A stretch of 64,000 nucleotides of DNA. Origin: Marinomonas gallaica. GTDB taxonomy: Bacteria > Pseudomonadota > Gammaproteobacteria > Pseudomonadales > Marinomonadaceae. The DNA lies in assembly GCF_001639745.1 (NCBI RefSeq), contig NZ_LTAX01000003.1, positions 1-64,000 on the forward strand, written 5' to 3'. Of the stretch, positions 19,055 to 28,466 are shown piece by piece. The stretch's first letter is position 1, and each line of letters begins with the position of its first letter. The notes beneath the pieces are model-generated. The model was not told the origin of the DNA and made no database searches. It saw nothing but the letters and a program-made list of their open reading frames with translations. Made by a program: the position numbers and the translations under genes.

Positions 19055-19906
19055 ATGAGCAACGAGATTCTGCAAACAGTAAAAGAGTTAACTAAAAACG
19101 GTCGTGTTGATGTACCTCAATGGACGCCGCGTCCGAGTGCAACACGCTTCAATGACATCAATGATATCGAAGGCATGCGTACAGCGGGTCGCTTAGCCGG
19201 TGAAGTACTAACCATGCTTGAACCATTTGTCATACCTGGTGTTACTACTGACGAGCTTGACATTATTGCGCACAACTACATTGTGTCAGAGCAAGGTGCC
19301 ATTCCTGCGCCATTGAATTACCATGGCTTCCCTAAATCCTGCTGCACCTCTGTAAATGATGTGATTTGTCACGGCATTCCGAACGACAAGCCGTTAAAGA
19401 AAGGTGATGTACTCAACATCGATATCACCATTATTAAAGATGGCTACTACGGCGACACCAGCAAAATGTTTTTTGCAGGTCCTGCGCTAGCGCACGCTGA
19501 ACGCCTATGCAACATCACTCAACAAAGCCTTTATTTAGCCATTAATATGGTCAAACCTGGCGTACGCTTAGGGGACATCGGTGCGGCAATTTCTGAGTTT
19601 GCGCACAAGAACCACTATTCAGTCGTAGAAGAATACTGCGGTCACGGCATTGGTACGACCTTCCACGGCGAACCCCAGGTAGCCCATTATGGTCGCTCTG
19701 GCACAGGTGTCGTTTTAGAAGAAGGCATGACCTTTACGATCGAGCCGATGATTAACGCTGGCAAAAAACAAGTCAAACACTCTGGTCCCGATGGCTGGAT
19801 TGCCAAAACCAAAGACGGCCGCTTATCAGCGCAGTATGAGCACACACTATTGGTGACAGCTGATGGTGTTGAAGTACTCACTTTACGCCCAGACGATACG
19901 CTTTAA
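19055..19906 (+). CDS. map: methionine aminopeptidase type I
   Basis: Map removes the initiator Met from nascent proteins. The five metal ligands are visible: two Asp in NIDITIIKDGYYGDTSKMF, His in CGHGIGTTFHGEPQ, Glu in TFTIEPMINAG and Glu in SAQYEHTLLV. At 283 residues it is longer than E. coli Map, mainly through an extra stretch of roughly 26 residues before the conserved IEGMRTAGRLAGEVL. The ribosome site before the ATG at 19055 is weak, yet no better internal start exists. Divergent from rpsB, as is common for this pair. Confidence 0.96.
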   Translation: MSNEILQTVKELTKNGRVDVPQWTPRPSATRFNDINDIEGMRTAGRLAGEVLTMLEPFVIPGVTTDELDIIAHNYIVSEQGAIPAPLNYHGFPKSCCTSVNDVICHGIPNDKPLKKGDVLNIDITIIKDGYYGDTSKMFFAGPALAHAERLCNITQQSLYLAINMVKPGVRLGDIGAAISEFAHKNHYSVVEEYCGHGIGTTFHGEPQVAHYGRSGTGVVLEEGMTFTIEPMINAGKKQVKHSGPDGWIAKTKDGRLSAQYEHTLLVTADGVEVLTLRPDDTL

Positions 19907-19943
19907 GCCTTTCATCTAAGCAGTGCAACCAAAGAGGCCTTGT

Positions 19944-22643
19944 ATGGACTTTCCAGCTTTTCCTGATGCCCCACCTTTGTTCAGCCAAGCCGAAAAGCAT
20001 GAATTGGCATCCTCGAACACCAGTCCCAGACGGTTTCGAGAACTCTTAAATGAGAAAACAAAGGCGTATAATGACTTATTTCACGATTTATACCCTATCG
20101 AAAAGCTTGTCAAAGGCCTCTCAAGCCTCTACGACGAAGTAATGCAAGCCGCTTGGTTACGCGCTGGTTTAGACTCAGAGCAGGACGTTGCCATGGTCGC
20201 CGTTGGCGGCTATGGCCGTAGTGAACTGCACCCCAACTCTGACATTGATTTATTGATTTTGTTGCGTGATGACAGCGAACCCAAAACAGAGAAAATTGAA
20301 GCATTTATCACTTTTCTTTGGGATCTAAAGCTTGATGTAGGGCACGCCGTTCGCTCTGTCAGCGAATGCGCAGAATTAGCCGCCAGCGATATCACCGTCA
20401 TCACTAACCTCATTGAATCGCGCACTCTGTATGGTTCCCCAGAACTACGAGCCAACCTAAAACTGAAGATCGATGTCAGCCAAATGTGGGATGGTGAAAC
20501 ATTTTATCGCGCCAAATTGGCCGAGCAAGAAGCCCGTCACGCTAAATACCAAAACACTGCTTACAACCTTGAGCCCAATCTAAAAGAGTGCCCCGGTGGC
20601 CTTCGCGATATGCAGATGATCGATTGGGTTGCAAAACGCCACCTACACACAAATCGGCTCAGTGCACTGATCGATAAAGAGTTCTTATCTGACGATGAAT
20701 ACACCCAGCTCAAAGGCGCCGTCTCACACCTTTGGCGCATTCGTTGGGCACTGCACACGATTGTAGGTCGTAAAGAAGACCGTTTATTGTTTGATCATCA
20801 ACGAACGCTTGCCAAAGAGTTTGGTTTTGACGACGAAGATCTTAAGCGCAATGTTGAGCGTTTTATGCAAGGTTACTACCAGAGCGTAGCAGCAATTCAG
20901 CAGCTCAATGATCTATTATTACAGCATTTCGAAGAGTCTTTTTTATGCTTTGAAGAAGAACCTGAAATCGAAGTCATCAACGAACGCTTCCAAGTCACTA
21001 ATGGTCAATTGGAAATTTGCTCTACTGAGGTGTTTCAAGAAACGCCGTCAGCGATGTTGGAAATGTATAAGATCATGGGAGATCGAAGTGACATCAAAGG
21101 CATTCGAGCCAATACGATGCGCGCACTTCGAGACAACTTAGAAGCCGTTGACGAAGACTACCGCAACAACCCGATCAACACAGCTCTGTTTTTGGATATT
21201 ATCGCCAGCCGTCATCGCATGACCACCGTCCTTCGTTCAATGAAACACATTGGATTGCTAGGGCGCTATTTACCTGAATTCGGTGCCATCATCGGTCAGA
21301 TGCAGCACGACCTATTCCATATCTATACGGTGGATGCCCACACCTTACATTTGGTAGAAAACCTACGCCGATTCTTATTGCCTGAAAGTCGCGCCATATT
21401 TCCTATCTCTTCCCAAGCCATCCGTCACATTGCAAAAGTTGAGCTGCTCTACATTGCCGGTTTATATCATGACATCGGTAAAGGCCGTGGCGGAGACCAC
21501 TCCGAACTTGGTTGTGTCGATGCACGTGAATTTTGCGAGCGCCATGGCCTGAATAAACACGAAACCAATTTGATCGAATGGCTAGTACGTCACCACCTAC
21601 TCATGTCAGTAACCGCACAACGTAAAGACATATCTGATCCAGAGGTTATATGGGAATTTGCCAGCATCGTTAAAAACCAAGAGCGGCTGGATTATTTATT
21701 CCTATTAACGGTTGCGGACATTAACGCCACCAACCCAAGCATGTGGAACAGCTGGCGAGCTTCTTTAATGCGTCAGCTTTATTTGGAAACTAAGCGAGCA
21801 TTACGTCGCGGCCTAGACTCGCCTATTGATGCCGACATGCAAAGTGACGAACACAAACAACGTGCACTGGAAATTTTAATTGAGCGTAACGCTGACATTA
21901 TGGAGGCGGAGAATATCTGGGAAGACATCGAGGAAGAATACTTCATTCGCTCAAGCGGTGAAGAGATTGCATGGAATACAGAAGCCATCCTCAACCATCG
22001 TCCTAGCACCAAGCCGCTAGTTGAAATCAGCCCTCTTGGCGGTCGTAACTTCTCCGGCGCTAGCAAAGTATTTATCTACACACCGAATGCCAGCCACCTA
22101 TTCGCAGTCACAGCGGCGCTGTTTGAGCAAATGGGGCTGACCATTCTTGATGCGAAAATTAACAGTACGTCCTACAACTATACACTTGACACCTTTGTAG
22201 TAATGGAAAGCGCAGAAAATTGCGACACAGATCTCCATTTAGACCACAGCCGCATTGAATTAATGAAAAAAACCCTTATTGAGCAACTCGACTCTCCTTC
22301 TTTATATGAGAGTGTTGTTAAACGCTTTACTCCGCGCCATTTGAAAATATTCAATGCGCCTTCTACTGTGCATTTCGTGAGCCAGCCTGAAGAGGTTTGG
22401 TCGGCAGTAGAAGTCACCGCCCCTGACCGACCTGGCCTGCTGGCTTTAATCGGTCAGTTCTTTATGGAACACAACTTAATGCTACACAAAGCCAAAGTTG
22501 CCACTCTGGGGGAGCGCGTAGAAGATACCTTCTATATCACCGAAGAAAATGGCGATTTGATTACTGGCAGTGCACGCATGAAACACATCTGTGACGCCCT
22601 AAAACACAGCATAGACCGTTTTTCACAAGCTACGGAACAATAA
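19944..22643 (+). CDS. glnD: PII uridylyltransferase / uridylyl-removing enzyme
   Basis: GlnD senses glutamine and adds or removes UMP from the PII proteins (GlnB/GlnK), controlling nitrogen assimilation. The 899-residue protein has a nucleotidyltransferase domain (GGYGRSELHPNSDIDLLIL, about residues 90-115), a GlnE-like helical part, an HD domain (AGLYHDIGKGRGGDHSELG, around residue 520) and two C-terminal ACT domains, the last starting at AVEVTAPDRPGLLALIGQ. A GTG at 19923 is open, but ATG at 19944 has AGAGG. map-glnD-dapC order is typical. Confidence 0.97.
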   Translation: MDFPAFPDAPPLFSQAEKHELASSNTSPRRFRELLNEKTKAYNDLFHDLYPIEKLVKGLSSLYDEVMQAAWLRAGLDSEQDVAMVAVGGYGRSELHPNSDIDLLILLRDDSEPKTEKIEAFITFLWDLKLDVGHAVRSVSECAELAASDITVITNLIESRTLYGSPELRANLKLKIDVSQMWDGETFYRAKLAEQEARHAKYQNTAYNLEPNLKECPGGLRDMQMIDWVAKRHLHTNRLSALIDKEFLSDDEYTQLKGAVSHLWRIRWALHTIVGRKEDRLLFDHQRTLAKEFGFDDEDLKRNVERFMQGYYQSVAAIQQLNDLLLQHFEESFLCFEEEPEIEVINERFQVTNGQLEICSTEVFQETPSAMLEMYKIMGDRSDIKGIRANTMRALRDNLEAVDEDYRNNPINTALFLDIIASRHRMTTVLRSMKHIGLLGRYLPEFGAIIGQMQHDLFHIYTVDAHTLHLVENLRRFLLPESRAIFPISSQAIRHIAKVELLYIAGLYHDIGKGRGGDHSELGCVDAREFCERHGLNKHETNLIEWLVRHHLLMSVTAQRKDISDPEVIWEFASIVKNQERLDYLFLLTVADINATNPSMWNSWRASLMRQLYLETKRALRRGLDSPIDADMQSDEHKQRALEILIERNADIMEAENIWEDIEEEYFIRSSGEEIAWNTEAILNHRPSTKPLVEISPLGGRNFSGASKVFIYTPNASHLFAVTAALFEQMGLTILDAKINSTSYNYTLDTFVVMESAENCDTDLHLDHSRIELMKKTLIEQLDSPSLYESVVKRFTPRHLKIFNAPSTVHFVSQPEEVWSAVEVTAPDRPGLLALIGQFFMEHNLMLHKAKVATLGERVEDTFYITEENGDLITGSARMKHICDALKHSIDRFSQATEQ

Positions 22644-22647
22644 ACGC

Positions 22648-23841
22648 ATGAATCCGCTGATCCACTCTTTACACCCATACCCATTTCAGAAGCTAGCTGA
22701 CTTACTGTCTAGTGTTGAACCGAACGGTGAGCTTCCTGTTATCAAGCTCACTATTGGCGAGCCGCAACATGACGCACCAAGCATTGTGCTTGAGACATTA
22801 AAAAATGCTTTGGATGGTGTGTCTAAGTACCCTCTTACAAAAGGGGAAAATAGCCTACGCGAAGCCATCTCTGACTGGGCTTGTAATCGCTTCAACCTTC
22901 CTCAGCTGAGCGCTGATAGCCAAATTTTACCCGTAACTGGCACACGTGAAGCCCTATTTGCCATTACACAAGCTTTGGTGGGCGAGAAAAAAGATCCGTT
23001 AGTAGTGAGCCCAAACCCGTTCTATCAGATCTATGAAGGTGCTGGCATCTTAGCAGGCGCTGAGCTGCACTACTTACCTTGCGAAGCAGACAAACAATAC
23101 AAAATTGATTATCAAGCCGTGCCCGATTCCATCTGGCAACGCTGTGAGTTACTTTTCGTATGCTCGCCTAACAACCCAGCAGGCTCAGTCACGACACTGG
23201 ACGAGTACCGTTTCCTACTTGAGAAAGCAAAGCAATATAACTTTGCCATCATTGCTGATGAGTGCTATTCAGAGATCTATTTTGAAGAGAAACCGCTTGG
23301 CTTATTAGATGCCTGCATTCAATTAGGCAATCATGACTACAGCAACTGTCTTATTTTCCAGTCGCTCTCCAAGCGCTCTAACTTGCCTGGATTACGCTCT
23401 GGTTTTGTGGCGGGGGATGCAAGCTTACTGAAGCCATTCCTTCAATACCGCACTTATCACGGCTGCGCTATGCCCCTGCATCACCAACTTGCCTCAATCA
23501 CCGCCTGGAACGACGAAGCGCACGTCGCTAATAATCGCGATATTTACCAGCGTAAATTCAAGCAAGTGTTAGACATCTTATCGCCTGTCATATCCGTGAG
23601 TAAGCCTGAAGCCGGTTTTTACTTATGGCCCAAGCTACCCATGAATGACGAAGAGTTCTGCACCAAGCTGTATCACGAAGAATCGGTATTGGTCCTTCCT
23701 GGTAGCTACCTTGGCCGCGACGTGGATGGCCATAACCCCGGACAAAATCATGTCCGCATGGCACTCGTTGCCGAAGAATCCGAATGTGTTGAGGCTGCTC
23801 AACGTATCGCACGGTTTATGAAAAAACACCAAAACCTTTAA
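22648..23841 (+). CDS. dapC: succinyldiaminopimelate transaminase
   Basis: DapC is a fold-type I PLP aminotransferase that makes N-succinyl-LL-2,6-diaminopimelate for lysine and peptidoglycan. The 397-residue protein shows VSPNPFYQIYEGAG, CSPNNPAGSVTTLDEY, IIADECYSEIYFEE and the PLP-lysine motif SLSKRSNLPGLRSGFVAGD. GGAA precedes the ATG 4 bases after glnD. Aminotransferases can be misassigned by sequence alone, but the next gene is dapD and dapE follows, which fixes the pathway. Confidence 0.94.
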   Translation: MNPLIHSLHPYPFQKLADLLSSVEPNGELPVIKLTIGEPQHDAPSIVLETLKNALDGVSKYPLTKGENSLREAISDWACNRFNLPQLSADSQILPVTGTREALFAITQALVGEKKDPLVVSPNPFYQIYEGAGILAGAELHYLPCEADKQYKIDYQAVPDSIWQRCELLFVCSPNNPAGSVTTLDEYRFLLEKAKQYNFAIIADECYSEIYFEEKPLGLLDACIQLGNHDYSNCLIFQSLSKRSNLPGLRSGFVAGDASLLKPFLQYRTYHGCAMPLHHQLASITAWNDEAHVANNRDIYQRKFKQVLDILSPVISVSKPEAGFYLWPKLPMNDEEFCTKLYHEESVLVLPGSYLGRDVDGHNPGQNHVRMALVAEESECVEAAQRIARFMKKHQNL

Positions 23842-23868
23842 ATTATTATTTTAGGAGCACTTTCTCTA

Positions 23869-24906
23869 ATGAGCGACTCTACTTTCGCAATTGGCCTTGG
23901 CATTGGTACCCAGAACAAAGAAGGTACTTGGTTAGAAGTTTTCTACCCATCTCCAGTGGCGTCTCCAGAAAAGAGCATCATTGATGCAGTCATGGAAAGC
24001 ACTAACTACGAAGGCGGCAACGCAACGTTAGTACTGGATGAAAGCGATCTTAACCGCCTTCACCTAACACTTCTAAAAGCAGGCCATATCGAATTGGCTG
24101 AACGCGCCTCTCGACTGAAGCCATCGACTCAGCCAGTCGTACTTTGTGTACTAGAAGCAGATGAAGCGCCAGCAAACCCGGCTGAAGTTTACTTGAAGCT
24201 ACAACTGATCTCACACCGTCAAGTACAACCGCACAAAACAAAACTTGACGGCATGTTTGGTCTTCTAGTCAACACAGCTTGGACAAGTGAAGGCCCAATC
24301 GATGTGCGCGAATTGGCAGACCGCCAACTAAGCGCTCGCATGGAAGGTCGCACTATCGAAGTATTCAGTGTCGATAAATTCCCTAAAATGGCGAATTTCG
24401 TAGTACCTACCGGCATTCGCATTGGTGATGCAGCGCGTATTCGCTTAGGTGCTCACCTAGGTGAAGGTACCACGGTTATGCACGAAGGCTTCGTAAACTT
24501 CAACGCTGGCACACTTGGCACAAGCATGGTCGAAGGCCGTATTTCTGCGGGCGTTGTAGTCGGCAATGGCTCAGACCTAGGTGGCGGCTGCTCTACAATG
24601 GGCACTTTATCCGGCGGCGGCAACATCGTTATCGCAGTTGGTGAAGAATGCCTAATCGGCGCTAACGCTGGTATTGGCATAGGTCTTGGTGATCGCTGTA
24701 CCGTTGAGTCTGGTCTATACATCACAGCTGGCTCTAAAGTAGCCCTACTTGACGAGAACAACAGTGTCGTATCTGTCGTTAAAGCTCGTGAATTGTCAGG
24801 TCAATCCGATCTACTATTCCGTCGCAACTCGGAAACAGGTGCAATCGAATGCAAGACAAACAAAACAGCCATTGCTCTAAATGAAGCACTGCACGCACAT
24901 AACTAA
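23869..24906 (+). CDS. dapD: 2,3,4,5-tetrahydropyridine-2,6-dicarboxylate N-succinyltransferase
   Basis: DapD succinylates tetrahydrodipicolinate. The 345-residue product is the longer form seen in pseudomonads and relatives, with an N-terminal alpha/beta domain of about 170 residues, then a left-handed beta-helix rich in Gly (GIRIGDAARIRLGAHLGEG, GNGSDLGGGCSTMGTLSGG) and a C-terminal strand region. AGGAG precedes the ATG at 23869. It lies 27 bases after dapC and ends at a strong terminator, so glnD-dapC-dapD may form one transcript. Confidence 0.96.
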   Translation: MSDSTFAIGLGIGTQNKEGTWLEVFYPSPVASPEKSIIDAVMESTNYEGGNATLVLDESDLNRLHLTLLKAGHIELAERASRLKPSTQPVVLCVLEADEAPANPAEVYLKLQLISHRQVQPHKTKLDGMFGLLVNTAWTSEGPIDVRELADRQLSARMEGRTIEVFSVDKFPKMANFVVPTGIRIGDAARIRLGAHLGEGTTVMHEGFVNFNAGTLGTSMVEGRISAGVVVGNGSDLGGGCSTMGTLSGGGNIVIAVGEECLIGANAGIGIGLGDRCTVESGLYITAGSKVALLDENNSVVSVVKARELSGQSDLLFRRNSETGAIECKTNKTAIALNEALHAHN

Positions 24907-24920
24907 TTAAGTGTGTCCTA

Positions 24921-24953
24921 ATGCCGGAGCTCCCTTAGGACTCCGGCATTTTT
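24921..24953 (+). terminator. terminator after dapD
   Basis: A 9-bp perfect stem ATGCCGGAG (24921-24929) with CTCCGGCAT (24941-24949) is followed by TTTTT. The loop is 11 bases. It closes the dapC-dapD unit. Confidence 0.9.
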
Positions 24954-24978
24954 GCAACTAAACAATAGGATAAACACC

Positions 24979-25326
24979 GTGACAACTATTTATGGCATTA
25001 AAAACTGTGACACGATGAAAAAGGCATTACGCTGGCTAGATGAGCATAAGGTCACCTATCGTTTTCATGATTACCGAAAAGATGGCCTTGAACGAGCGCA
25101 ACTAACCCAGTGGATAGAGCAACTAGGCTGGGAATCAGTCGTTAACAAACGCGGCACCACGTGGCGCAAGCTTGATCCTGAAATACAAGCAACAATGAAC
25201 AATGAAACTGCGGTAGAAATACTACTGGAGCAACCTGCCATGATTAAGCGACCATTGTTGGATCATGAGCAATCCCTTACACTTGGCTTCAAAGCAGAAC
25301 AATACCAAGCAATTTTTCCATCATAA
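24979..25326 (+). CDS. ArsC/Spx family protein (YffB-like)
   Basis: A 115-residue thioredoxin-fold protein of the ArsC/Spx family. It begins TTIYGIKNCDTMKKALRWL, with the single Cys of the family near the N-terminus and the family C-terminal pattern IKRPLLDHEQSLTLGF. YffB homologues sit beside dapE in E. coli too; their function is not settled, with glutathione-dependent reduction proposed. GTG at 24979 was preferred over an upstream TTG because AGGA lies 8 bases ahead. Confidence 0.88.
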   Translation: MTTIYGIKNCDTMKKALRWLDEHKVTYRFHDYRKDGLERAQLTQWIEQLGWESVVNKRGTTWRKLDPEIQATMNNETAVEILLEQPAMIKRPLLDHEQSLTLGFKAEQYQAIFPS

Positions 25327-25334
25327 TCCCCTAT

Positions 25335-25547
25335 TTAATCGGTTATGACAGGAATATAGAATGCTCTCTCAGAATTGCTAGGTTCATCAGAACGATGAAC
25401 CGGATATGCTTTTGGTGCTGCATTGACAGGGCGATCTCCCGTAATAACAGGGACATAGTAGGCTTCTTGAATATGAGAGTTTGAGCCACCTATAAGCGCA
25501 CAACCTGTCAGCCATAAAGCGGTAAAACTAAGTAAGCCCAATTTCAT
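25335..25547 (-). CDS. small lipoprotein with a repeated VPVIT-type motif
   Basis: A 70-residue predicted lipoprotein of unknown function. It has a short signal peptide ending in the lipobox LTGC (Cys16), and the mature part contains two similar segments: EAYYVPVITGD near residue 29 and RAFYIPVITD at the very C-terminus. AAGGGTGA precedes the ATG at 25547. It is convergent with the Spx-like gene (8-base gap) and divergent from dapE. I do not recognise the family. Confidence 0.75.
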   Translation of the reverse strand: MKLGLLSFTALWLTGCALIGGSNSHIQEAYYVPVITGDRPVNAAPKAYPVHRSDEPSNSERAFYIPVITD

Positions 25548-25612
25548 TATGTCACCCTTATTAGTCTACTAGACACACGCTAAGGTAACGAAACTCAACG
25601 CAAAGGTAAAGA

Positions 25613-26752
25613 ATGACGCAACTTACGCCTACTCTAGAACTTGCTCTAGATTTAATTTCACGCCCTTCTGTAACACCAGAAGATGCTGGCTGCCAAGATT
25701 TGATGATCGAGCGATTAGAGAAGATCGGCTTTAAGATTGAACGTATGCCGTTTGGGGATGTAAAAAACTTCTACGCAAAACGCGGCATCCAAGGCCCCAA
25801 CCTTTGCTTTGCAGGCCATACCGACGTGGTGCCAACTGGGCCAGAAACGGAATGGAAAGCACCTCCGTTTAAGCCAGAAATCGTTGACGGCATATTATAT
25901 GGCCGAGGTGCGGCGGATATGAAAGGCAGCTTGGCCTCGATGATTATTGCGGTGGAAAACTTTGTTGCCGAACACCCAAATCATGATGGCCAGATTTCAT
26001 TCTTAATTACCAGCGATGAAGAAGGCCCATTTGTCGACGGCACAACGCGTGTTGTTGATGCATTAATGGCGCGCCAAGAGAAAGTAGATTGGTGCATCGT
26101 CGGCGAGCCATCTAGCACTAAAACTGTTGGCGACATCATAAAAAATGGACGTCGTGGCTCTTTCAGTGGCGATGTGACCATCTATGGCAAACAAGGCCAC
26201 GTTGCCTATCCTCACTTAGCCATCAATCCGATCCATTTGGCCGCACCAGCTTTAGCAGAATTTGCGACAACCAAATGGGACGACGGCAATGAATTCTTTC
26301 CGCCAACCAGCTTCCAAGTGTCCAATATTCATTCTGGCACGGGTGCAACCAATGTTGTTCCCGGTGCGCTTAAGGCACAATTCAATTACCGTTTTTCCTC
26401 TGAGCTAACATTCGATGACCTAAAAGAAAAAGCATTAGGCATTCTTGATAAGCACAACCTTAAATACGATATCGAATGGACCTATAATGGCCTACCGTTC
26501 TTAACGAAACCTGGTGAGCTTGTTGATGCCATGGTTGATGCCATACAAACAACCGTCAACATCACACCAGAGTTATCAACCTCTGGAGGCACATCGGACG
26601 GCCGTTTCATTGCTAAGATGGGTACGCAAGTGGTTGAACTTGGTCCAATCAACGCCACCATTCATCAAATTAACGAATGCGTAGAGGCTGAAAGCTTGAA
26701 TCAACTTTCCCTAATTTATCAGCGCATTTTAACTAACTTGATGGCAAAATAG
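25613..26752 (+). CDS. dapE: succinyl-diaminopimelate desuccinylase
   Basis: DapE is a dinuclear zinc M20 hydrolase that removes succinate from N-succinyl-LL-DAP, completing the succinylase branch started by DapD and DapC. The 379-residue protein has [29 protein letters not shown], the catalytic Glu pair in [13 protein letters not shown], and the C-terminal [12 protein letters not shown] with the last zinc His. AAAGG precedes the ATG. Usual family length. Confidence 0.97.
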   Translation: MTQLTPTLELALDLISRPSVTPEDAGCQDLMIERLEKIGFKIERMPFGDVKNFYAKRGIQGPNLCFAGHTDVVPTGPETEWKAPPFKPEIVDGILYGRGAADMKGSLASMIIAVENFVAEHPNHDGQISFLITSDEEGPFVDGTTRVVDALMARQEKVDWCIVGEPSSTKTVGDIIKNGRRGSFSGDVTIYGKQGHVAYPHLAINPIHLAAPALAEFATTKWDDGNEFFPPTSFQVSNIHSGTGATNVVPGALKAQFNYRFSSELTFDDLKEKALGILDKHNLKYDIEWTYNGLPFLTKPGELVDAMVDAIQTTVNITPELSTSGGTSDGRFIAKMGTQVVELGPINATIHQINECVEAESLNQLSLIYQRILTNLMAK

Positions 26753-26759
26753 GTCTATC

Positions 26760-27035
26760 GTGAGCAAGCCATTCGCTTTTCTTCATAAACTTGCTATCAG
26801 ACTGGGCCAGAACCCAAGACTGGCCCTAATGAAGTTAATTCAAGGTGGGCTACTTTTTGCTTTTGGCGTGCTAATGATATTTATAGCCAACAATTTGGTT
26901 ATAGAATCCATTCAACGAGAGCTCATAGCCCTGTTAGGTCTAATCATTTCAGGATTGGGCATAACATGGTCATTGATTGGCTATTTATCTATGAGCGTAT
27001 TGCGTATCTACCACATGTTAAATAAGAAGGATTAA
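26760..27035 (+). CDS. small two-helix membrane protein, unknown
   Basis: A 91-residue protein starting at GTG with AGG upstream, 7 bases after dapE and 4 bases before the next gene. A basic N-terminal stretch (LHKLAIRLGQNPRLALMK) is followed by two hydrophobic segments, about residues 27-45 and 55-78, then a charged tail. I do not recognise a family. The spacing suggests co-transcription with dapE and the following gene. Confidence 0.75.
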   Translation: MSKPFAFLHKLAIRLGQNPRLALMKLIQGGLLFAFGVLMIFIANNLVIESIQRELIALLGLIISGLGITWSLIGYLSMSVLRIYHMLNKKD

Positions 27036-27039
27036 TCCG

Positions 27040-27417
27040 ATGCAGCCCGATATCGAAATCTACCTCTTGTCATGCCCGACAGAGCGTATCATCCGCTGGC
27101 TGGAGCAAGACTTCTCCATTATAGATATGCACAAGCCCAGCGACATTGTAACTAAACTGCACTTAGAACATAACGGTGAAGTCATTCCCGTCACCATTCT
27201 CGAAAAAGCTGCAGGAAAGCGCTTCACTTCCATCTGGTTTGATTCTGACAAAACCCCTTGGGAGAATGACACGGAATGCTCTAAATGCGCGTTCGAAGCG
27301 TTAGAGTGCGAGGTTCGCTGTAATTATCAAGGGTGGCAAGAAGATGGGCAGGAAGACCCCGATCTTTGGTGGCACATTAACGCTGAAGGCGAAGGCCCAT
27401 TCATTTGGCGGTTATAG
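27040..27417 (+). CDS. unknown protein with a four-cysteine cluster
   Basis: A 125-residue acidic soluble protein of unknown function. A compact Cys group ECSKCAFEALECEVRC (spacing CX2CX6CX3C) lies about residues 79-94, followed by an acidic, Trp-rich C-terminus ending GPFIWRL. The Cys group could bind metal, but no family is recognised. AAGGA precedes the ATG. It lies 4 bases after the small membrane protein and 47 bases before panD. Confidence 0.78.
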   Translation: MQPDIEIYLLSCPTERIIRWLEQDFSIIDMHKPSDIVTKLHLEHNGEVIPVTILEKAAGKRFTSIWFDSDKTPWENDTECSKCAFEALECEVRCNYQGWQEDGQEDPDLWWHINAEGEGPFIWRL

Positions 27418-27464
27418 CAACACACCCTTTTTTGCTAAAACATCGAGAGTAAGAGAAATACACT

Positions 27465-27845
27465 ATGCAAATCACATTGCTTAAAGGCAAACTTCACATG
27501 GCCTCTGTCACTCAAGCAGAGCTATGGTACGACGGCTCTTGTGCTATCGATAGCGACCTTGTGAAACTGGCTGGTCTTCGTGAATTCGAACAAATAGACA
27601 TTTATAACGTTGATAATGGCGAGCGCTTCCATACTTACGTCATTCTTGCTGAGGCAGGCTCTGGCACCATTTCTATGAACGGTGCAGCGGCACGTAAAGT
27701 ACAAGTTGGCGATCGTGTCATCATCGCAGCTTATGCGCAGATGGATGAAGCGGAAGCTAATAACTTTTTACCAAAGCTCGTGTACTGCCATAAAGACAAT
27801 ACCGTTGAACGCACAGCGAATACCATTCCTGTTCAAAAAGATTAG
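27465..27845 (+). CDS. panD: aspartate 1-decarboxylase
   Basis: PanD makes beta-alanine for pantothenate and CoA from aspartate, using a pyruvoyl group formed by self-cleavage. The cleavage site is Gly24-Ser25 in [12 protein letters not shown], with Arg54 and Tyr58 in NGERFHTYV and the NGAAAR stretch following. Length 126 is normal. panB and panC are not nearby, so this is a solitary pan gene. It ends at a strong hairpin. Confidence 0.96.
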   Translation: MQITLLKGKLHMASVTQAELWYDGSCAIDSDLVKLAGLREFEQIDIYNVDNGERFHTYVILAEAGSGTISMNGAAARKVQVGDRVIIAAYAQMDEAEANNFLPKLVYCHKDNTVERTANTIPVQKD

Positions 27846-27862
27846 CAATATTAATTGCACAT

Positions 27863-27892
27863 AAAAAAGGTCGCCTAAGGGCGACCTTTTTT
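27863..27892. terminator. bidirectional terminator between panD and tpx
   Basis: GGTCGCC (27869-27875) pairs with GGCGACC (27880-27886) around TAAG, flanked by six As on the left and six Ts on the right. It can therefore stop panD from the left and tpx from the right. Confidence 0.92.
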
Positions 27893-27922
27893 GGATCTGA
27901 ACATCACGAATAGAATGAAAAC

Positions 27923-28420
27923 TTATTCAACCGCAGCAAGTGCTGCATCGTAATTAGGTTCTTCCGCAGTTTCTGAAACTTGTTCAGTGTAAACCACTTC
28001 ACCAGACTCATTAAGCACAACAACTGAGCGTGATAGCAAGCCTGTTAGAGGGCCTGTAACGAACTCAACACCGTAGTCTTTACCAAAGCTAGAACGGAAG
28101 CTAGAACCCGCCACAACGTTATCTAAACCTTCAGCACCGCAAAAGCGTGCTGCTGCAAAAGGTAGATCTGCAGACACACACAATACAACCGTGTTCTCAA
28201 GGTTCGACAATGACTCGTTGAACTTACGAACAGAGGCCGCGCACACACCAGTATCAACAGATGGAAAAATATTTAAAACAACTTTCTTACCAGCATAATC
28301 TGCTAATGATGTCGTCGACAAATCCGTCTTAACTAACTCAAACGATGGCGCTTTAGAGCCGACTTCAGGAAGTTCACCGATCGTTTCTAACGGGTTACCT
28401 TGTAATGTTACTGTAGCCAT
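27923..28420 (-). CDS. tpx: thiol peroxidase
   Basis: Tpx is an atypical 2-Cys peroxiredoxin reducing peroxides with thioredoxin. The 165-residue protein has the peroxidatic site [17 protein letters not shown] and the resolving Cys in [15 protein letters not shown], as expected for the family. AGAGG precedes the ATG at 28420. It stands alone between the panD terminator and the cold-shock-domain gene. Confidence 0.96.
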   Translation of the reverse strand: MATVTLQGNPLETIGELPEVGSKAPSFELVKTDLSTTSLADYAGKKVVLNIFPSVDTGVCAASVRKFNESLSNLENTVVLCVSADLPFAAARFCGAEGLDNVVAGSSFRSSFGKDYGVEFVTGPLTGLLSRSVVVLNESGEVVYTEQVSETAEEPNYDAALAAVE

Positions 28421-28466
28421 AATGTCCTCTCAATATAATGTGGGTGAGGAAACAACACCCTGTATT

